Assembly: GCA_964600225.1 (NCBI GenBank)
Contig: CAZRIT010000073.1
Span: 1 to 9,048, forward strand
DNA length: 9,048 nucleotides
From: CAZRIT01 sp964600225
GTDB lineage: Bacteria > Bacillota > Clostridia > Christensenellales > CAG-138
Direction: 5' to 3'
Below, in pieces: positions 1 through 6,585 of this stretch. Positions within the stretch are counted from its first letter, which is position 1. Each line of letters begins with the position of its first letter. Below the pieces are notes generated by a model. That model ran no database searches and had not been told where the DNA came from. It worked only from the letters and a program-made list of their open reading frames with translations. A program made the translations under genes and the position numbers.

Positions 1-37
1 AAGCAGGCAACGTAACGGCTCGTCCACACGCTTTTTT

Positions 38-91
38 CTGTCATTCCGAGGAGCGCATGCTCACTCCCCTGTCATTCCGAGGAGCGCATGC
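38..91. repeat. Direct repeat of a dispersed-element left end
   Basis: The same 23-bp stretch, beginning ctgtcattccgagg and ending gcgcatgc, occurs at 38-60 and again at 69-91, separated by 8 bp. The second copy is the left end of the larger element at 71-195; the first looks like an orphan left end. Related ends beginning gtcattccgag are at 5498 and 6586. No protein-coding signal is seen here: a 61-residue reading frame on the minus strand is merely the translation of the repeat. Confidence 0.85.
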
Positions 92-195
92 GACGAGGAA
101 TCTTTCTCCCCGCAAGGGGACAATGCCATATACACGCCCCGCTTTGCACGCCCGCTGCGGCGGGAACAGATTCTTCGGCTTCGCCTCAGAATGAC
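71..195. repeat. Dispersed inverted-repeat element (MITE/REP-like)
   Basis: The left arm (71-103, starting gtcattccgagg and ending gaggaatct) is an imperfect inverted copy of the right arm (168-195, agattcttcgg ... ctcagaatgac), so the whole can fold as one long hairpin. Inside are two smaller hairpins: CCCC-gcaa-GGGG at 108-119, which has a GNRA-type tetraloop, and CCCGC-tgcg-GCGGG at 151-164. Relatives or fragments lie at 5372-5399, 5498-5576 and 6586-6602. Similar GTCATTC(C/T)GAG...GAATCT repeats are common between genes in many bacterial genomes. No transposase is present, so any mobility would have to be supplied from elsewhere. A role as processed RNA or terminator is possible but unproven. 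Confidence 0.7.
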
Positions 196-300
196 AAGCA
201 GGGAAATGCCTCGGAATGACAAGCAAGGAAATGCCTCAGAATGACAAGCGGAAAATACCTCGGAATGACAGGCGGGAAATGCCTCAGAGTGAGAAACAAG
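184..300. repeat. 24-25 bp tandem repeat, about 4.7 units
   Basis: Units start at 184, 209, 234, 258 and 282, each beginning cctc(a/g)gaatgac and continuing a(a/g)gc..gaaat. The first two are 25 bp and the next two 24 bp; the last is partial and degenerate. The unit is the right end of the element at 71-195 plus about 13 bp of flank, so the end of that element has been amplified in tandem. The a/g base after cctc alternates from unit to unit. Confidence 0.85.
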
Positions 301-323
301 GCAGCCGATCGGCTGCCTTGTTT
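294..323 (-). terminator. Palindromic hairpin after the metal operon
   Basis: Perfect 30-bp palindrome (15-bp arms, AAACAAGGCAGCCGA and its complement) starting 28 bp past the stop codon of the ATPase gene. On the minus strand it ends in TTGTTTCTC, only a weak U-tract. As it is symmetric it could also act on the plus strand, where nothing upstream needs it. It is best read as the terminator of the three-gene metal operon; a perfect palindrome with no loop could alternatively be a protein-binding site. Confidence 0.7.
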
Positions 324-351
324 CTATTGTCTCCGTTAAAAACGAAGTCTT

Positions 352-2184
352 TCAAGGTTTGAGCGCGCGCATGGCGTTGAAAATGGCCAGCACCATCACG
401 CCCACATCGGCAAACACGGCAATCCACATATCCGCCAGCCCCAGCGCGCCCAATAGCAGCACCGCCGCCTTGACCGCCAGCGCAAACACGATGTTCTGCT
501 TGACGATGCGCATGGTTTTGCGCGCAATCCCGATGGCGCGCGGCAGCTTGATGAGTTGATCGTCCATCAGCACGATATCCGCCGCCTCGATGGCCGCGTC
601 GCTGCCCAATGCACCCATGGCGACGCCCACATCCGCGCGCGACAAAACGGGTGCGTCATTGATGCCGTCGCCCACAAACACCAGCCCGTGGCTTTCGGCC
701 AGCAGTTGCTCCACGATGGTCACCTTGTCCGCAGGCATCAGCTCCGCGTGCACCTTGGCAATGCCGATCTCGGCCGCAACCGCCTTGCCCACCGCAGCCG
801 TATCGCCCGTGAGCATCACCGTTTGGCGGATGCCCATCTGCCGCATGCGTTCCAAAGCCGCCTTGGCGTCCTTCTTGGGCGCATCGGAGATGACGATATG
901 CCCCAGGTACTCGCCCTCGCAGGCGATGTGCACAATCGTGCCCGCCAGTTCGCACGGCTTCCAGTCCGCCTTGGCCAGCTCCATCAGCTTGCCGTTGCCG
1001 ACATAAACGGTTTTGCCGTCGATGACGGCCTTGGCGCCCATGCCCGAAAGCTCCGTCACCTCGCCGATGCGCGCAGGGTCGATGTGCCCGTTGTGCGCAC
1101 GCACGATGGATTCCGCAATGGGGTGGCTCGAGTGCCGTTCCGCTGCGGCGGCGATATCCAGCAGCTCCTTCTCGCTGACGCTTTCGGGATGGATGGCCGT
1201 TACGGAAAAGCTCCCTTCGGTGAGCGTGCCCGTTTTATCGAACACGAACGTATCCGCCTTGGACAGCCCTTCCAGATAGCTTGCTCCCTTGATGAGGATG
1301 CCCTGCCTCGACGCCCCGCCGATGCCGCCAAAGAACGACAGCGGTACGGAAATAACCAGCGCGCACGGGCAGGATACCACCAGGAATATCAGCGCGCGGT
1401 GCACCCATGTGCCCCAATCCAGGCCGCCCACAAGCGGCGGCAGCACCGCCAGCAGCGCCGCACCGATCACCACGCACGGCGTATAGTAGCGCGCAAAACG
1501 GGTGATAAAGTTTTCCACGCGCGCCTTCTTGGCGGATGCGTTCTCCACCAGTTCCAGCACCTTGGCCGCCGTGCTTTCGCCAAACACGTTTTCGGTGCGC
1601 ACCTTGATGACGCCGCTGAGGTTGACGGTAGCGCTGAGCACCCTGTCGCCCCGCTCCTTGTCCTGCGGCAGGCTTTCGCCCGTCAGCGCGGCCGTGTTGA
1701 CGGTGGTTGCGCCCTCGATGATCACGCCGTCCAGCGGGATCTTTTCGCCCGGGCTGACCACAATGGTTTCGCCCACCGCAACGTCCTCGGGCGATACGGT
1801 CTGCTCCACGCCGTCGCGCAGCACCACGGCCGTATCGGGCCGAATATCCATCAGCGCAGCGATGGACTTGCGGCTTTTGCCCACCGCGATGCCCTGGAAC
1901 CACTCGCCGATCTGGTAGAACAGCATCACCGCCACCGCCTCGGGGTATTTGCCGATCACCAACGCCCCGACGGTTGCAATGGCCATCAAAAACTGCTCGT
2001 CGAACACCTGTCCGCGCAGGATGTTGCGCACGGCCGCATACAGCACGTCGCCGCCGATGATCCAATACGGCACAAGAAACGCCGCAAGCTGCCACCACCC
2101 CGTCAGCGGCAGCCGCCATGCCGCCAGCAGCAACACCGCCGACAGCAGGATGCGCGCCAGGGTCCGCTTTTGCTTTTTACTCAT
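352..2184 (-). CDS. cadA: P1B-type Zn2+/Cd2+/Pb2+-exporting ATPase
   Basis: A 610-residue inner-membrane pump that uses ATP to expel divalent soft metals. In order: N-terminal spans (about 11-50), actuator domain with TGES (168-171), the metal-binding CPC of the transport helix (272-274), phosphorylation site DKTGT (D316), nucleotide-binding HP (354-355), TGD (459-461) and GDGIND (505-510). K572 and D593 in the last two spans (AVKAA and FADVG) match the Lys/Asp pair of the Zn/Cd/Pb subgroup rather than the Cu+ subgroup. The N-terminal HMA domain usual in CadA/ZntA is missing; it is the separate gene upstream, whose stop is 17 bp away. The ATG at 2184 follows GGGGGA and was chosen over an in-frame ATG at 2241, which would overlap the HMA gene and add an unrelated 19-residue head. 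All catalytic residues are present. The family is certain; which metal is exported is inferred. Confidence 0.93.
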   Translation of the reverse strand: MSKKQKRTLARILLSAVLLLAAWRLPLTGWWQLAAFLVPYWIIGGDVLYAAVRNILRGQVFDEQFLMAIATVGALVIGKYPEAVAVMLFYQIGEWFQGIAVGKSRKSIAALMDIRPDTAVVLRDGVEQTVSPEDVAVGETIVVSPGEKIPLDGVIIEGATTVNTAALTGESLPQDKERGDRVLSATVNLSGVIKVRTENVFGESTAAKVLELVENASAKKARVENFITRFARYYTPCVVIGAALLAVLPPLVGGLDWGTWVHRALIFLVVSCPCALVISVPLSFFGGIGGASRQGILIKGASYLEGLSKADTFVFDKTGTLTEGSFSVTAIHPESVSEKELLDIAAAAERHSSHPIAESIVRAHNGHIDPARIGEVTELSGMGAKAVIDGKTVYVGNGKLMELAKADWKPCELAGTIVHIACEGEYLGHIVISDAPKKDAKAALERMRQMGIRQTVMLTGDTAAVGKAVAAEIGIAKVHAELMPADKVTIVEQLLAESHGLVFVGDGINDAPVLSRADVGVAMGALGSDAAIEAADIVLMDDQLIKLPRAIGIARKTMRIVKQNIVFALAVKAAVLLLGALGLADMWIAVFADVGVMVLAIFNAMRALKP

Positions 2185-2201
2185 AGTTCCCCCAAACGCC
2201 C

Positions 2202-2420
2202 TCAGCGCACAATGCGGCAGTCGGGTTCCACACGCTTGCAAACCTTGATCGCTTCCGCCAGCACGCCCTCAAACAGTTCGTCGGGCGCTTCCAGCGTCAG
2301 CTTTTGCAGCAGAAAGTTCACCTGCGCGCCCGTCACGCCTTCGATTTTTTGGATGGCGTGCTCCATCTTGGCCGCGCAGTTGGCGCAGTCGAGTTCCTCC
2401 AGCCTGAATGATCGTTTCAT
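2202..2420 (-). CDS. Stand-alone HMA metal-binding protein
   Basis: A 72-residue soluble protein with the beta-alpha-beta heavy-metal-associated fold. The metal site LDCANCA (C12 and C15) resembles the DCxxCA loop at the N terminus of Zn/Cd ATPases. Two further cysteines near the end (C61, C68) could contribute to a second site or be redox-active. Its start ATG overlaps the repressor stop (ATGA, 4 bp), implying translational coupling, and a GGGGAG site lies about 8 bases upstream. Directly before an ATPase that lacks this domain, it is probably the detached N-terminal domain of the pump, acting as metal donor or as a regulatory domain in trans. A copper chaperone is a less likely alternative, given the ATPase subgroup. 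Confidence 0.88.
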   Translation of the reverse strand: MKRSFRLEELDCANCAAKMEHAIQKIEGVTGAQVNFLLQKLTLEAPDELFEGVLAEAIKVCKRVEPDCRIVR

Positions 2421-2794
2421 TTGTGTTTCTCCCCTTCCTCAATCAAATGTTCAAACCCCTGCGCAACGATGGTGCGCACATGCGTATCCGCCAGATGATA
2501 GATGATGGTCTTGCCCTCCCTGCGGTTGCCCACCAGGTTGGCGTCCTTGAGTACCTTGAGCTGGTGCGATATGGCAGATTGCGTCATGTTCAAAAGCTCC
2601 GCAATCGCACACACGCACAGTTCGCTTTCAAACAGCGCGTACAGGATCTTCATGCGTGTGGTATCGCCGAAAATTTTGAACAGGTCCGCCAGGTCGCACA
2701 AAAGCTCGTCCGTCGGCAGCTCGTGCTTGACGCTGTCCAATATGGCGTCGTGGTTGTGCGCGGAAGCCTTCATATCGTTTGAGCACCCTTTCAT
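2417..2794 (-). CDS. ArsR/SmtB-family metal-sensing repressor
   Basis: 125-residue winged-helix dimeric repressor that would leave its operator when Zn2+, Cd2+ or Pb2+ binds. The helix-turn-helix is about 60-82 (ELCVCAIAELL ... TQSAISHQLKVL), followed by the wing RREGKTIIYHL. Two metal sites appear present: the alpha-3 type ELCVC motif (C60, C62), with C4, H13 and H15 as possible N-terminal ligands as in CadC; and the alpha-5 type site D103, H105, H116, E119, with the same spacing as the D-H-H-E site of SmtB. First gene of the metal operon, overlapping the HMA gene by 4 bp. The start is uncertain: ATG 2794 has no clear ribosome site and lies only about 10 bases after the predicted transcription start, while ATG 2773 (residue 8) follows AAAGGG by 12 bases and would remove C4. 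Confidence 0.92.
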   Translation of the reverse strand: MKGCSNDMKASAHNHDAILDSVKHELPTDELLCDLADLFKIFGDTTRMKILYALFESELCVCAIAELLNMTQSAISHQLKVLKDANLVGNRREGKTIIYHLADTHVRTIVAQGFEHLIEEGEKHK

Positions 2795-2805
2795 ATTTTT
2801 GTCTG

Positions 2806-2831
2806 TTCATATGATATGCCATTCATATGAA
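2806..2831 (-). promoter_or_regulatory. Probable repressor operator of the metal operon
   Basis: TTCATATGA, 8 bp, then TCATATGAA: a perfect 9-bp inverted repeat. The right half also lies inside a 12-bp palindrome ATTCATATGAAT at 2821-2832. The size, AT-rich core and TGAA/TTCA half-sites fit ArsR/SmtB-family operators. It covers the spacer and -10 of the operon promoter, so a bound repressor would block RNA polymerase. Confidence 0.75.
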
Positions 2832-2839
2832 TCTGTCAA
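2811..2839 (-). promoter_or_regulatory. SigA-type promoter of the metal operon
   Basis: On the minus strand, consensus -35 TTGACA (2839-2834), a 17-bp spacer, then TATCAT (2816-2811), one base from the consensus -10. Transcription would begin near 2804 and read the repressor, HMA and ATPase genes. Confidence 0.85.
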
Positions 2840-2928
2840 CATATTTCTTGCCGATTCGACGCAATTTTTTTCCAAATTCGGCTCGTTCAACAAAATTTAC
2901 GAAATAACGGAAGTTTTTCAGGCGTTTG

Positions 2929-2951
2929 TGTGTCATATTGATAGTGACACA
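2929..2951. promoter_or_regulatory. Inverted repeat just before the ECF sigma gene
   Basis: TGTGTCA, 9 bp, TGACACA: a perfect 7-bp inverted repeat ending 4 bp before the GGAGGG ribosome site of the sigma gene. It could be an operator or, in the transcript, a small hairpin affecting translation. No convincing housekeeping or ECF promoter was found nearby, so the function is unassigned. Confidence 0.45.
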
Positions 2952-2963
2952 GTTGGAGGGCAA

Positions 2964-3467
2964 ATGGAACATCAGATCAAACGACGGCCAAGGCCGAACA
3001 TCCGCACTGCGGAGGGGTTCACAGCGGCGGTCAAGCAAGCGGAGCGGCTGCTGTTTTCCGTCAGCTACGCCATATTGCGCAACAGCGACGCCTGCGCGGA
3101 CGCGGTGCAAAACGCGCTGCTAAAGGCATGGGAAAAGCGCGCAACCCTCAACGACGCGGCGCTGTTTCAGAGCTGGCTGGTGCGCATTGTGCAAAACGAA
3201 AGCAAAAACCTCCTGCGGCAAAAACCCAACCTGCCGCTGGACGGGGATATTCCCTGCGCGGAGACCTCGTCGGCGGGCACGGACGTGCGGCGCGCCGTGA
3301 TGCACCTAAGCGGCAAACTGCGCCCGATTGCCATGCTGTACTATTTTGAGGGCTATTCCGCAAACGAGATCAGCGCGCTGCTGGGGCTGCCCCGGGGCAC
3401 GGTGCATTCCCGCCTGTCCCGCGCACGGGAACAGCTAAGAAAGGAGTTGACGGCGTATGAAGGGTAA
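2964..3467 (+). CDS. ECF-type RNA polymerase sigma factor
   Basis: 167-residue sigma-70 family factor of the extracytoplasmic-function group, which redirects RNA polymerase to a small stress regulon. Region 2 is about 24-86 (LLFSVSYAILRN ... QSWLVRIVQNESKNLLR) and region 4 about 107-161, with the helix-turn-helix YSANEISALLGLPRGTVHSRLSRAREQL. It lacks regions 1.1 and 3, as expected. The ATG at 2964 follows GGAGGG (2955-2960); the frame is open further upstream, but that part is antisense to the metal repressor and resembles nothing. The next gene begins 11 bp before this one stops, so the two are co-translated and the neighbour is the probable anti-sigma partner. The subgroup cannot be set by eye. 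Confidence 0.9.
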   Translation: MEHQIKRRPRPNIRTAEGFTAAVKQAERLLFSVSYAILRNSDACADAVQNALLKAWEKRATLNDAALFQSWLVRIVQNESKNLLRQKPNLPLDGDIPCAETSSAGTDVRRAVMHLSGKLRPIAMLYYFEGYSANEISALLGLPRGTVHSRLSRAREQLRKELTAYEG

Positions 3468-4389
3468 CGAGCGGGCGCTGCGCGCCTATCTGTACGAAAA
3501 CCGCATCTCGCCCCCCGCGGCGTTTACCGACCGCATCGACAGCGTGTGCCACACGATTCGGCAGTCCGAAGCGCAAGCGCCGTCGGCGCCCGCCAAGCAA
3601 GCGCGCACAAAGCGCCGCATTCCATTCAAGCGCCGCATACTGCTGATTGCCATTGCGGCAACGCTTCTGCTGCTGTCGGCGTGCGCGGCATACGCCATCT
3701 ATTGGAGCAGCACGCAGCGGGCCAAGGAATATGTTCAAAGCGGACAGGTCGATGACGATGTGTACGATCTTGCGGCGCGCAGCGCGGACGAAATCATTGC
3801 GGGCACGTCGTTCTATTTCCCGCTCGACGGCACGGCCGAGGCGGACGGGCTGATGCTGCAATGGCGCAGCGCATCCTATTGGGCAAACGACCACCAAATG
3901 AGCGTCTGCTTTGACGCATCCGACGCCAAAACGGGCGACGCCTCGCGGCTGAAGAACCTGGAGTGCACGCTCACCGTCGGCAACCAATCCTACCCCGCCT
4001 ACAACAAGGACGAGGATGGCGACGGGCGCAGGGAGCTGATCGTATGGAAAGCGGAGGAAGCGGCAAACGCCGATTACCAGATCAACTTCACCCTGACCGA
4101 TCTGGATTTGCAAAGTGGCACGCCCATGACATTGACGGGCGCCCTGTACGACTACGACGATGCGAACCATCGCGGAGACGCCCTCGGCAGCTTTACCCTG
4201 CGCTTTGCCTACCTGGAGCCCGTGGAGCAGATCGAAGCGAAGCGCGCGGAGATCATGGCCGATATCCTGGCGACCTTACAGGACAAGCAGGCCGAGCAGG
4301 AGGCTGCGCTGTCCGCGCTGCCCGATGAGATGCTGCCGCTCAATATCACGCAGGATGAATACACCTTCCATGATGTAACGGTCACCTAA
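3457..4389 (+). CDS. Membrane-anchored putative anti-sigma factor, N-terminal half
   Basis: 310 residues up to a TAA at 4387-4389. Residues 1-60 are cytoplasmic and basic towards the end (TKRRIPFKRR); a single span follows (about 61-83, ILLIAIAATLLLLSACAAYAIYW); the rest would lie outside the membrane. The outer part has an Ig/beta-sandwich look, an acidic NKDEDGDG stretch (183-190) that could bind calcium, and a helical segment (257-287). The start overlaps the sigma gene by 11 bp and has AAGGAG ten bases upstream. Position and topology suggest it holds the sigma factor at the membrane. It has no HxxxCxxC zinc anti-sigma motif; a family with DUF4179-like extracellular domains is my best guess. 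The reading frame continues directly after the TAA as the next entry, so this is probably a truncated gene. Confidence 0.72.
   Translation: MKGNERALRAYLYENRISPPAAFTDRIDSVCHTIRQSEAQAPSAPAKQARTKRRIPFKRRILLIAIAATLLLLSACAAYAIYWSSTQRAKEYVQSGQVDDDVYDLAARSADEIIAGTSFYFPLDGTAEADGLMLQWRSASYWANDHQMSVCFDASDAKTGDASRLKNLECTLTVGNQSYPAYNKDEDGDGRRELIVWKAEEAANADYQINFTLTDLDLQSGTPMTLTGALYDYDDANHRGDALGSFTLRFAYLEPVEQIEAKRAEIMADILATLQDKQAEQEAALSALPDEMLPLNITQDEYTFHDVTVT
4387..4389 (+). other. In-frame stop splitting the sensor gene
   Basis: The TAA after ...DVTVT lies in the same frame as the following 300 codons. Changing one base (TAA to GAA, for example) would restore a single frame from 3457 to 5295, about 612 residues, reading DVTVT-E-RGVVLGYT. 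No frameshift is needed. It may be a natural nonsense mutation, an assembly error or, less likely, a readthrough site. Confidence 0.75.
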
Positions 4390-4395
4390 AGGGGC

Positions 4396-5295
4396 GTGGT
4401 GCTTGGCTACACCGCAGTCACCCGCGGCGCGTCTGACCCCATGCCATACATGGACGGGTACCCCGTCATCCTCAATTCGGAGGGGATCAGCTCCATATTC
4501 ACGCCCGACGAATCCCGCCCGCGGATGGATCTCAAGTGGGAAACGGAATACTACGGCACGGCCGAGGTCGTGGTGTGCTATCCATGGTACGACGATATCG
4601 AAACGCTGCCCGAAACGGTGCTGTTTGCCATGTTGCGCGATGCGGGTTCCCGCACGCGCAACATCGGCGACGAGCACAGGGAGGAAATCCTGACCTATAC
4701 ATGGGACGCGGTGGAGCTACTGATGCGCATCAACCCGCGCACGGGCGAGATCACGCTGCCCAAGGACGACGCCGAGCGCCGCGCATGGCGCGCGGAGGCG
4801 GACAACATGGCAGCCGCGGTGGAAAAGGAAAAGTTTACCCTCAAGCTCGAAGGCGAACAGACCATTGGCGATGTGCGGTTTACACTGTACGATTTAATCT
4901 CCGATCCCGTTTCCCGCACGGTGCGCGTGGAAACCCTCATACACGGCATCTACTACCCGCCCGAGCTGGATTCCGCCAAGCTGCAGGTCTATATCGACGG
5001 GGTTTTGGCCAACACCATCGACGATCCCTATCGAAACGAACCGTATGTGTTCTCGGTGGAGAACGCCGAGAAATATGTCGAGCGAAACGGCGGTTGGGGA
5101 ACGTACAACAACTGCTTCGGCGACGCAATCATCGATATGGGCGCGCGCGATAATCACCTGCCCGACGAGTTTACCCTGCGCGTGGTGTGGGATGTGTACG
5201 ACCGCAACGAGGACTGGGAACGGGTGTTCATCGGCACGTTCGATGTCACCACCACCGTGCATAAGACCGATATCGCACCCTGGTCGCGCGACTGA
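4396..5295 (+). CDS. C-terminal half of the split membrane sensor
   Basis: Up to 299 residues, open from a GTG at 4396 six bases past the TAA and in the same frame. It has no signal peptide or membrane segment, so alone it would stay in the cytoplasm, whereas in a joined protein it would be the outer extracellular part. The AGGGG after the stop is only one or two bases from the GTG, too close for normal initiation; the first ATG (4441) has no ribosome site. Content: beta-rich segments such as GEQTIGDVRFTLYDLI and DEFTLRVVWDVYDR, and a helical stretch (KDDAERRAWRAEADN) that may echo the helix of the first half, so the full protein may hold two similar domains. Probably a pseudogene fragment; translational restart or readthrough is possible. 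Confidence 0.55.
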   Translation: MVLGYTAVTRGASDPMPYMDGYPVILNSEGISSIFTPDESRPRMDLKWETEYYGTAEVVVCYPWYDDIETLPETVLFAMLRDAGSRTRNIGDEHREEILTYTWDAVELLMRINPRTGEITLPKDDAERRAWRAEADNMAAAVEKEKFTLKLEGEQTIGDVRFTLYDLISDPVSRTVRVETLIHGIYYPPELDSAKLQVYIDGVLANTIDDPYRNEPYVFSVENAEKYVERNGGWGTYNNCFGDAIIDMGARDNHLPDEFTLRVVWDVYDRNEDWERVFIGTFDVTTTVHKTDIAPWSRD

Positions 5296-5371
5296 CGGGA
5301 GCGGCGCCGAGAGCATTCCATGGCATTCCGCACGGCGCTCATCGGCATGCTATGCATCCAAGAATCTTTCA

Positions 5372-5399
5372 AGATCCTTCGCCTTCGGCTCAGAATGAC
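5372..5399. repeat. Fragment of the dispersed element (right end)
   Basis: Matches the right arm at 168-195 at 25 of 28 positions. Two of the three differences are paired: ggc-ttc-gcc in one copy is gcc-ttc-ggc in the other, preserving the little stem. No left arm is visible next to it. It lies between the convergent sensor and protease genes. Confidence 0.7.
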
Positions 5400-5442
5400 A
5401 CGGACTGTAGTTTGACTGCTCATGACACAGAATGAGCGTTAC

Positions 5443-5480
5443 AGCTTTGCATGACAGGGTACGCGCTGTCATGCAAAGCT
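5443..5480. terminator. Perfect 15-bp hairpin between convergent genes
   Basis: AGCTTTGCATGACAG, an 8-base loop, and the exact complement. It lies between the ends of a plus-strand and a minus-strand gene, where a two-way terminator would be useful, but neither strand shows a U-tract after it. The tgacag/ctgtca parts resemble ends of the dispersed repeats, so it could be a repeat remnant instead. Confidence 0.5.
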
Positions 5481-5497
5481 GCGTCGCCCATCCCGTT

Positions 5498-5576
5498 GTC
5501 ATTCCGAGGCGCTTGGCGACGAGGAATCTTGCACTTGCGCGCAGGATTCCTCGCTGCTTGTGAAATGCATGACAAG
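5498..5576. repeat. Compact dispersed element overlapping a gene end
   Basis: Starts gtcattccgagg and ends gcatgacaag, with an inner perfect 9-bp stem (CGAGGAATC at 5520-5528, GATTCCTCG at 5545-5553). It is a shorter relative of the element at 71-195. Nearly all of it is read as the last 25 codons of the CPBP protease gene on the minus strand. Confidence 0.7.
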
Positions 5577-6428
5577 CTTATCGTTTTTCCAAAGGATCAC
5601 CGCACAGCAAACCAGCAGGTAGCCGACGATTGCGATGACGGAAGCCTCCGCCCCAAAGCCCGCTCCCGTCAGCAGAATATTGTCGGAAGGTATGATGACG
5701 GAGAAAATCGGTTCTCCGTAAGCGCCATCCATGGTCGTAATATGCAGCATGTCGGTTACAAAAACAAAATTCCATACCGTATGCAGCAAAATGCTGTTGC
5801 CAATGGAATTCCCTCGATAGGCAACCAGAGAAAACATGACGCCAACCAGCGTTCCGCTTACGATTAACAGCACAACCCCGCCCACGCTAAACGATTCCAT
5901 TGCGGGTATGTGCGCGAAGCTGAACAAAACGGATGGAACCGGTACCGCAACATAGGTGTTCCATCTGTTTTCGAGCAGCTTCATGATGTAGCCACGAAAC
6001 AGCACTTCCTCCAGAATCCCCACTTTCAACGCCGTCAGCAGCGATGAAAGGATGATCCAGAGGTTCACATCGGAAGAAAACCGATTGACCGACGTTTTTC
6101 CGATTGCCAGAAAGCATGCGACAACGAACGTAGGAAGGGCGACCGCAAAGAAAAGCCCCCATTTCTTGATGGCAGCATCGATTCTGAAATCCTTCATTCT
6201 TTGATGCAGTATCTTCGTCGTGTATACATGAAAGAGCAGATAGGTCAGCGCAAGGCAGCCGCACGCGCGTATGATATAATACAACTCCCTGATCGGCATG
6301 GCGACTACGCGAAAAAGCATATCAAACAGCAACACGCTGCCTAAATCGCCTGCCAGAAAAAGCAGCACATAAACAACGATATCTTTCAGCGTCTTTGCCG
6401 TGGTGTTTTTGGGTGGTTGTGCTTGCAT
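5499..6428 (-). CDS. CPBP-family (CAAX-like) intramembrane protease
   Basis: 309-residue polytopic membrane protein with the three CPBP/ABI motifs inside membrane helices: EEVLFRG (E140, E141, R145), FSFAH (F169, H173) and HTVWN (H216, N220), the glutamates and histidines being the usual catalytic or metal-binding residues. About eight hydrophobic segments are visible, the last at 263-280. Bacterial members process or protect peptides such as bacteriocins, or cleave membrane regulators; the substrate here is unknown. ATG 6428 follows GGGAGA by about 7 bases and is preferred to ATG 6443. The last 25 residues (from about 285, including SSEESCAQVQDSSSPSASE) are encoded by the dispersed repeat, so the original C terminus was probably replaced. 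Base composition looks lower in GC than its neighbours (29 of 60 in one block counted), a hint of transfer. Divergent from the Xre gene. Confidence 0.85.
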   Translation of the reverse strand: MQAQPPKNTTAKTLKDIVVYVLLFLAGDLGSVLLFDMLFRVVAMPIRELYYIIRACGCLALTYLLFHVYTTKILHQRMKDFRIDAAIKKWGLFFAVALPTFVVACFLAIGKTSVNRFSSDVNLWIILSSLLTALKVGILEEVLFRGYIMKLLENRWNTYVAVPVPSVLFSFAHIPAMESFSVGGVVLLIVSGTLVGVMFSLVAYRGNSIGNSILLHTVWNFVFVTDMLHITTMDGAYGEPIFSVIIPSDNILLTGAGFGAEASVIAIVGYLLVCCAVILWKNDKLVMHFTSSEESCAQVQDSSSPSASE

Positions 6429-6531
6429 GAACGTCTCTCCCATCAAACATTTTTGGTCTGCACGGCAATGCCCTCCGCACAAATCCGAGTGTCGATCGGC
6501 AGCTTGATGAGGGCGCAGGCCTGCTACCGTT

Positions 6532-6560
6532 ATGATAGGAATCTTGACCCGTAAAGTCAA
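6532..6560 (-). promoter_or_regulatory. Promoter of the CPBP protease gene
   Basis: Minus strand: -35 TTGACT (6560-6555), 17-bp spacer, -10 TATCAT (6537-6532), followed by AACGGTAGC. The transcript would start near 6525 and carry a leader of almost 100 bases. The whole block closely matches the promoter at 8300-8328. Confidence 0.8.
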
Positions 6561-6585
6561 GCGGGAACGGGAGGTTATGCGCGCT

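Noticed and set aside
41..226. Minus-strand frame of 61 codons
   Set aside because: Entirely inside the dispersed element and tandem repeats.
556..2505. Long plus-strand open frame (649 codons) opposite the ATPase
   Set aside because: Antisense shadow of GC-rich ATPase, HMA and repressor genes; rich in His/Arg/Gln, with no domain and no ribosome site.
2502..2963. Upstream extension of the sigma-factor frame
   Set aside because: Runs antisense to the metal repressor and through its promoter; the sigma domains begin only after ATG 2964, which has a GGAGGG site.
3661..3683. LLLSAC in the sensor protein as a lipoprotein signal
   Set aside because: It lies at residues 71-75 inside an internal membrane span after a 60-residue basic cytoplasmic head, not at an N-terminal signal peptide.
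4387..4389. TAA reassigned as a sense codon
   Set aside because: The sigma gene next to it ends with TAA in a normal position, so TAA works as a stop here.
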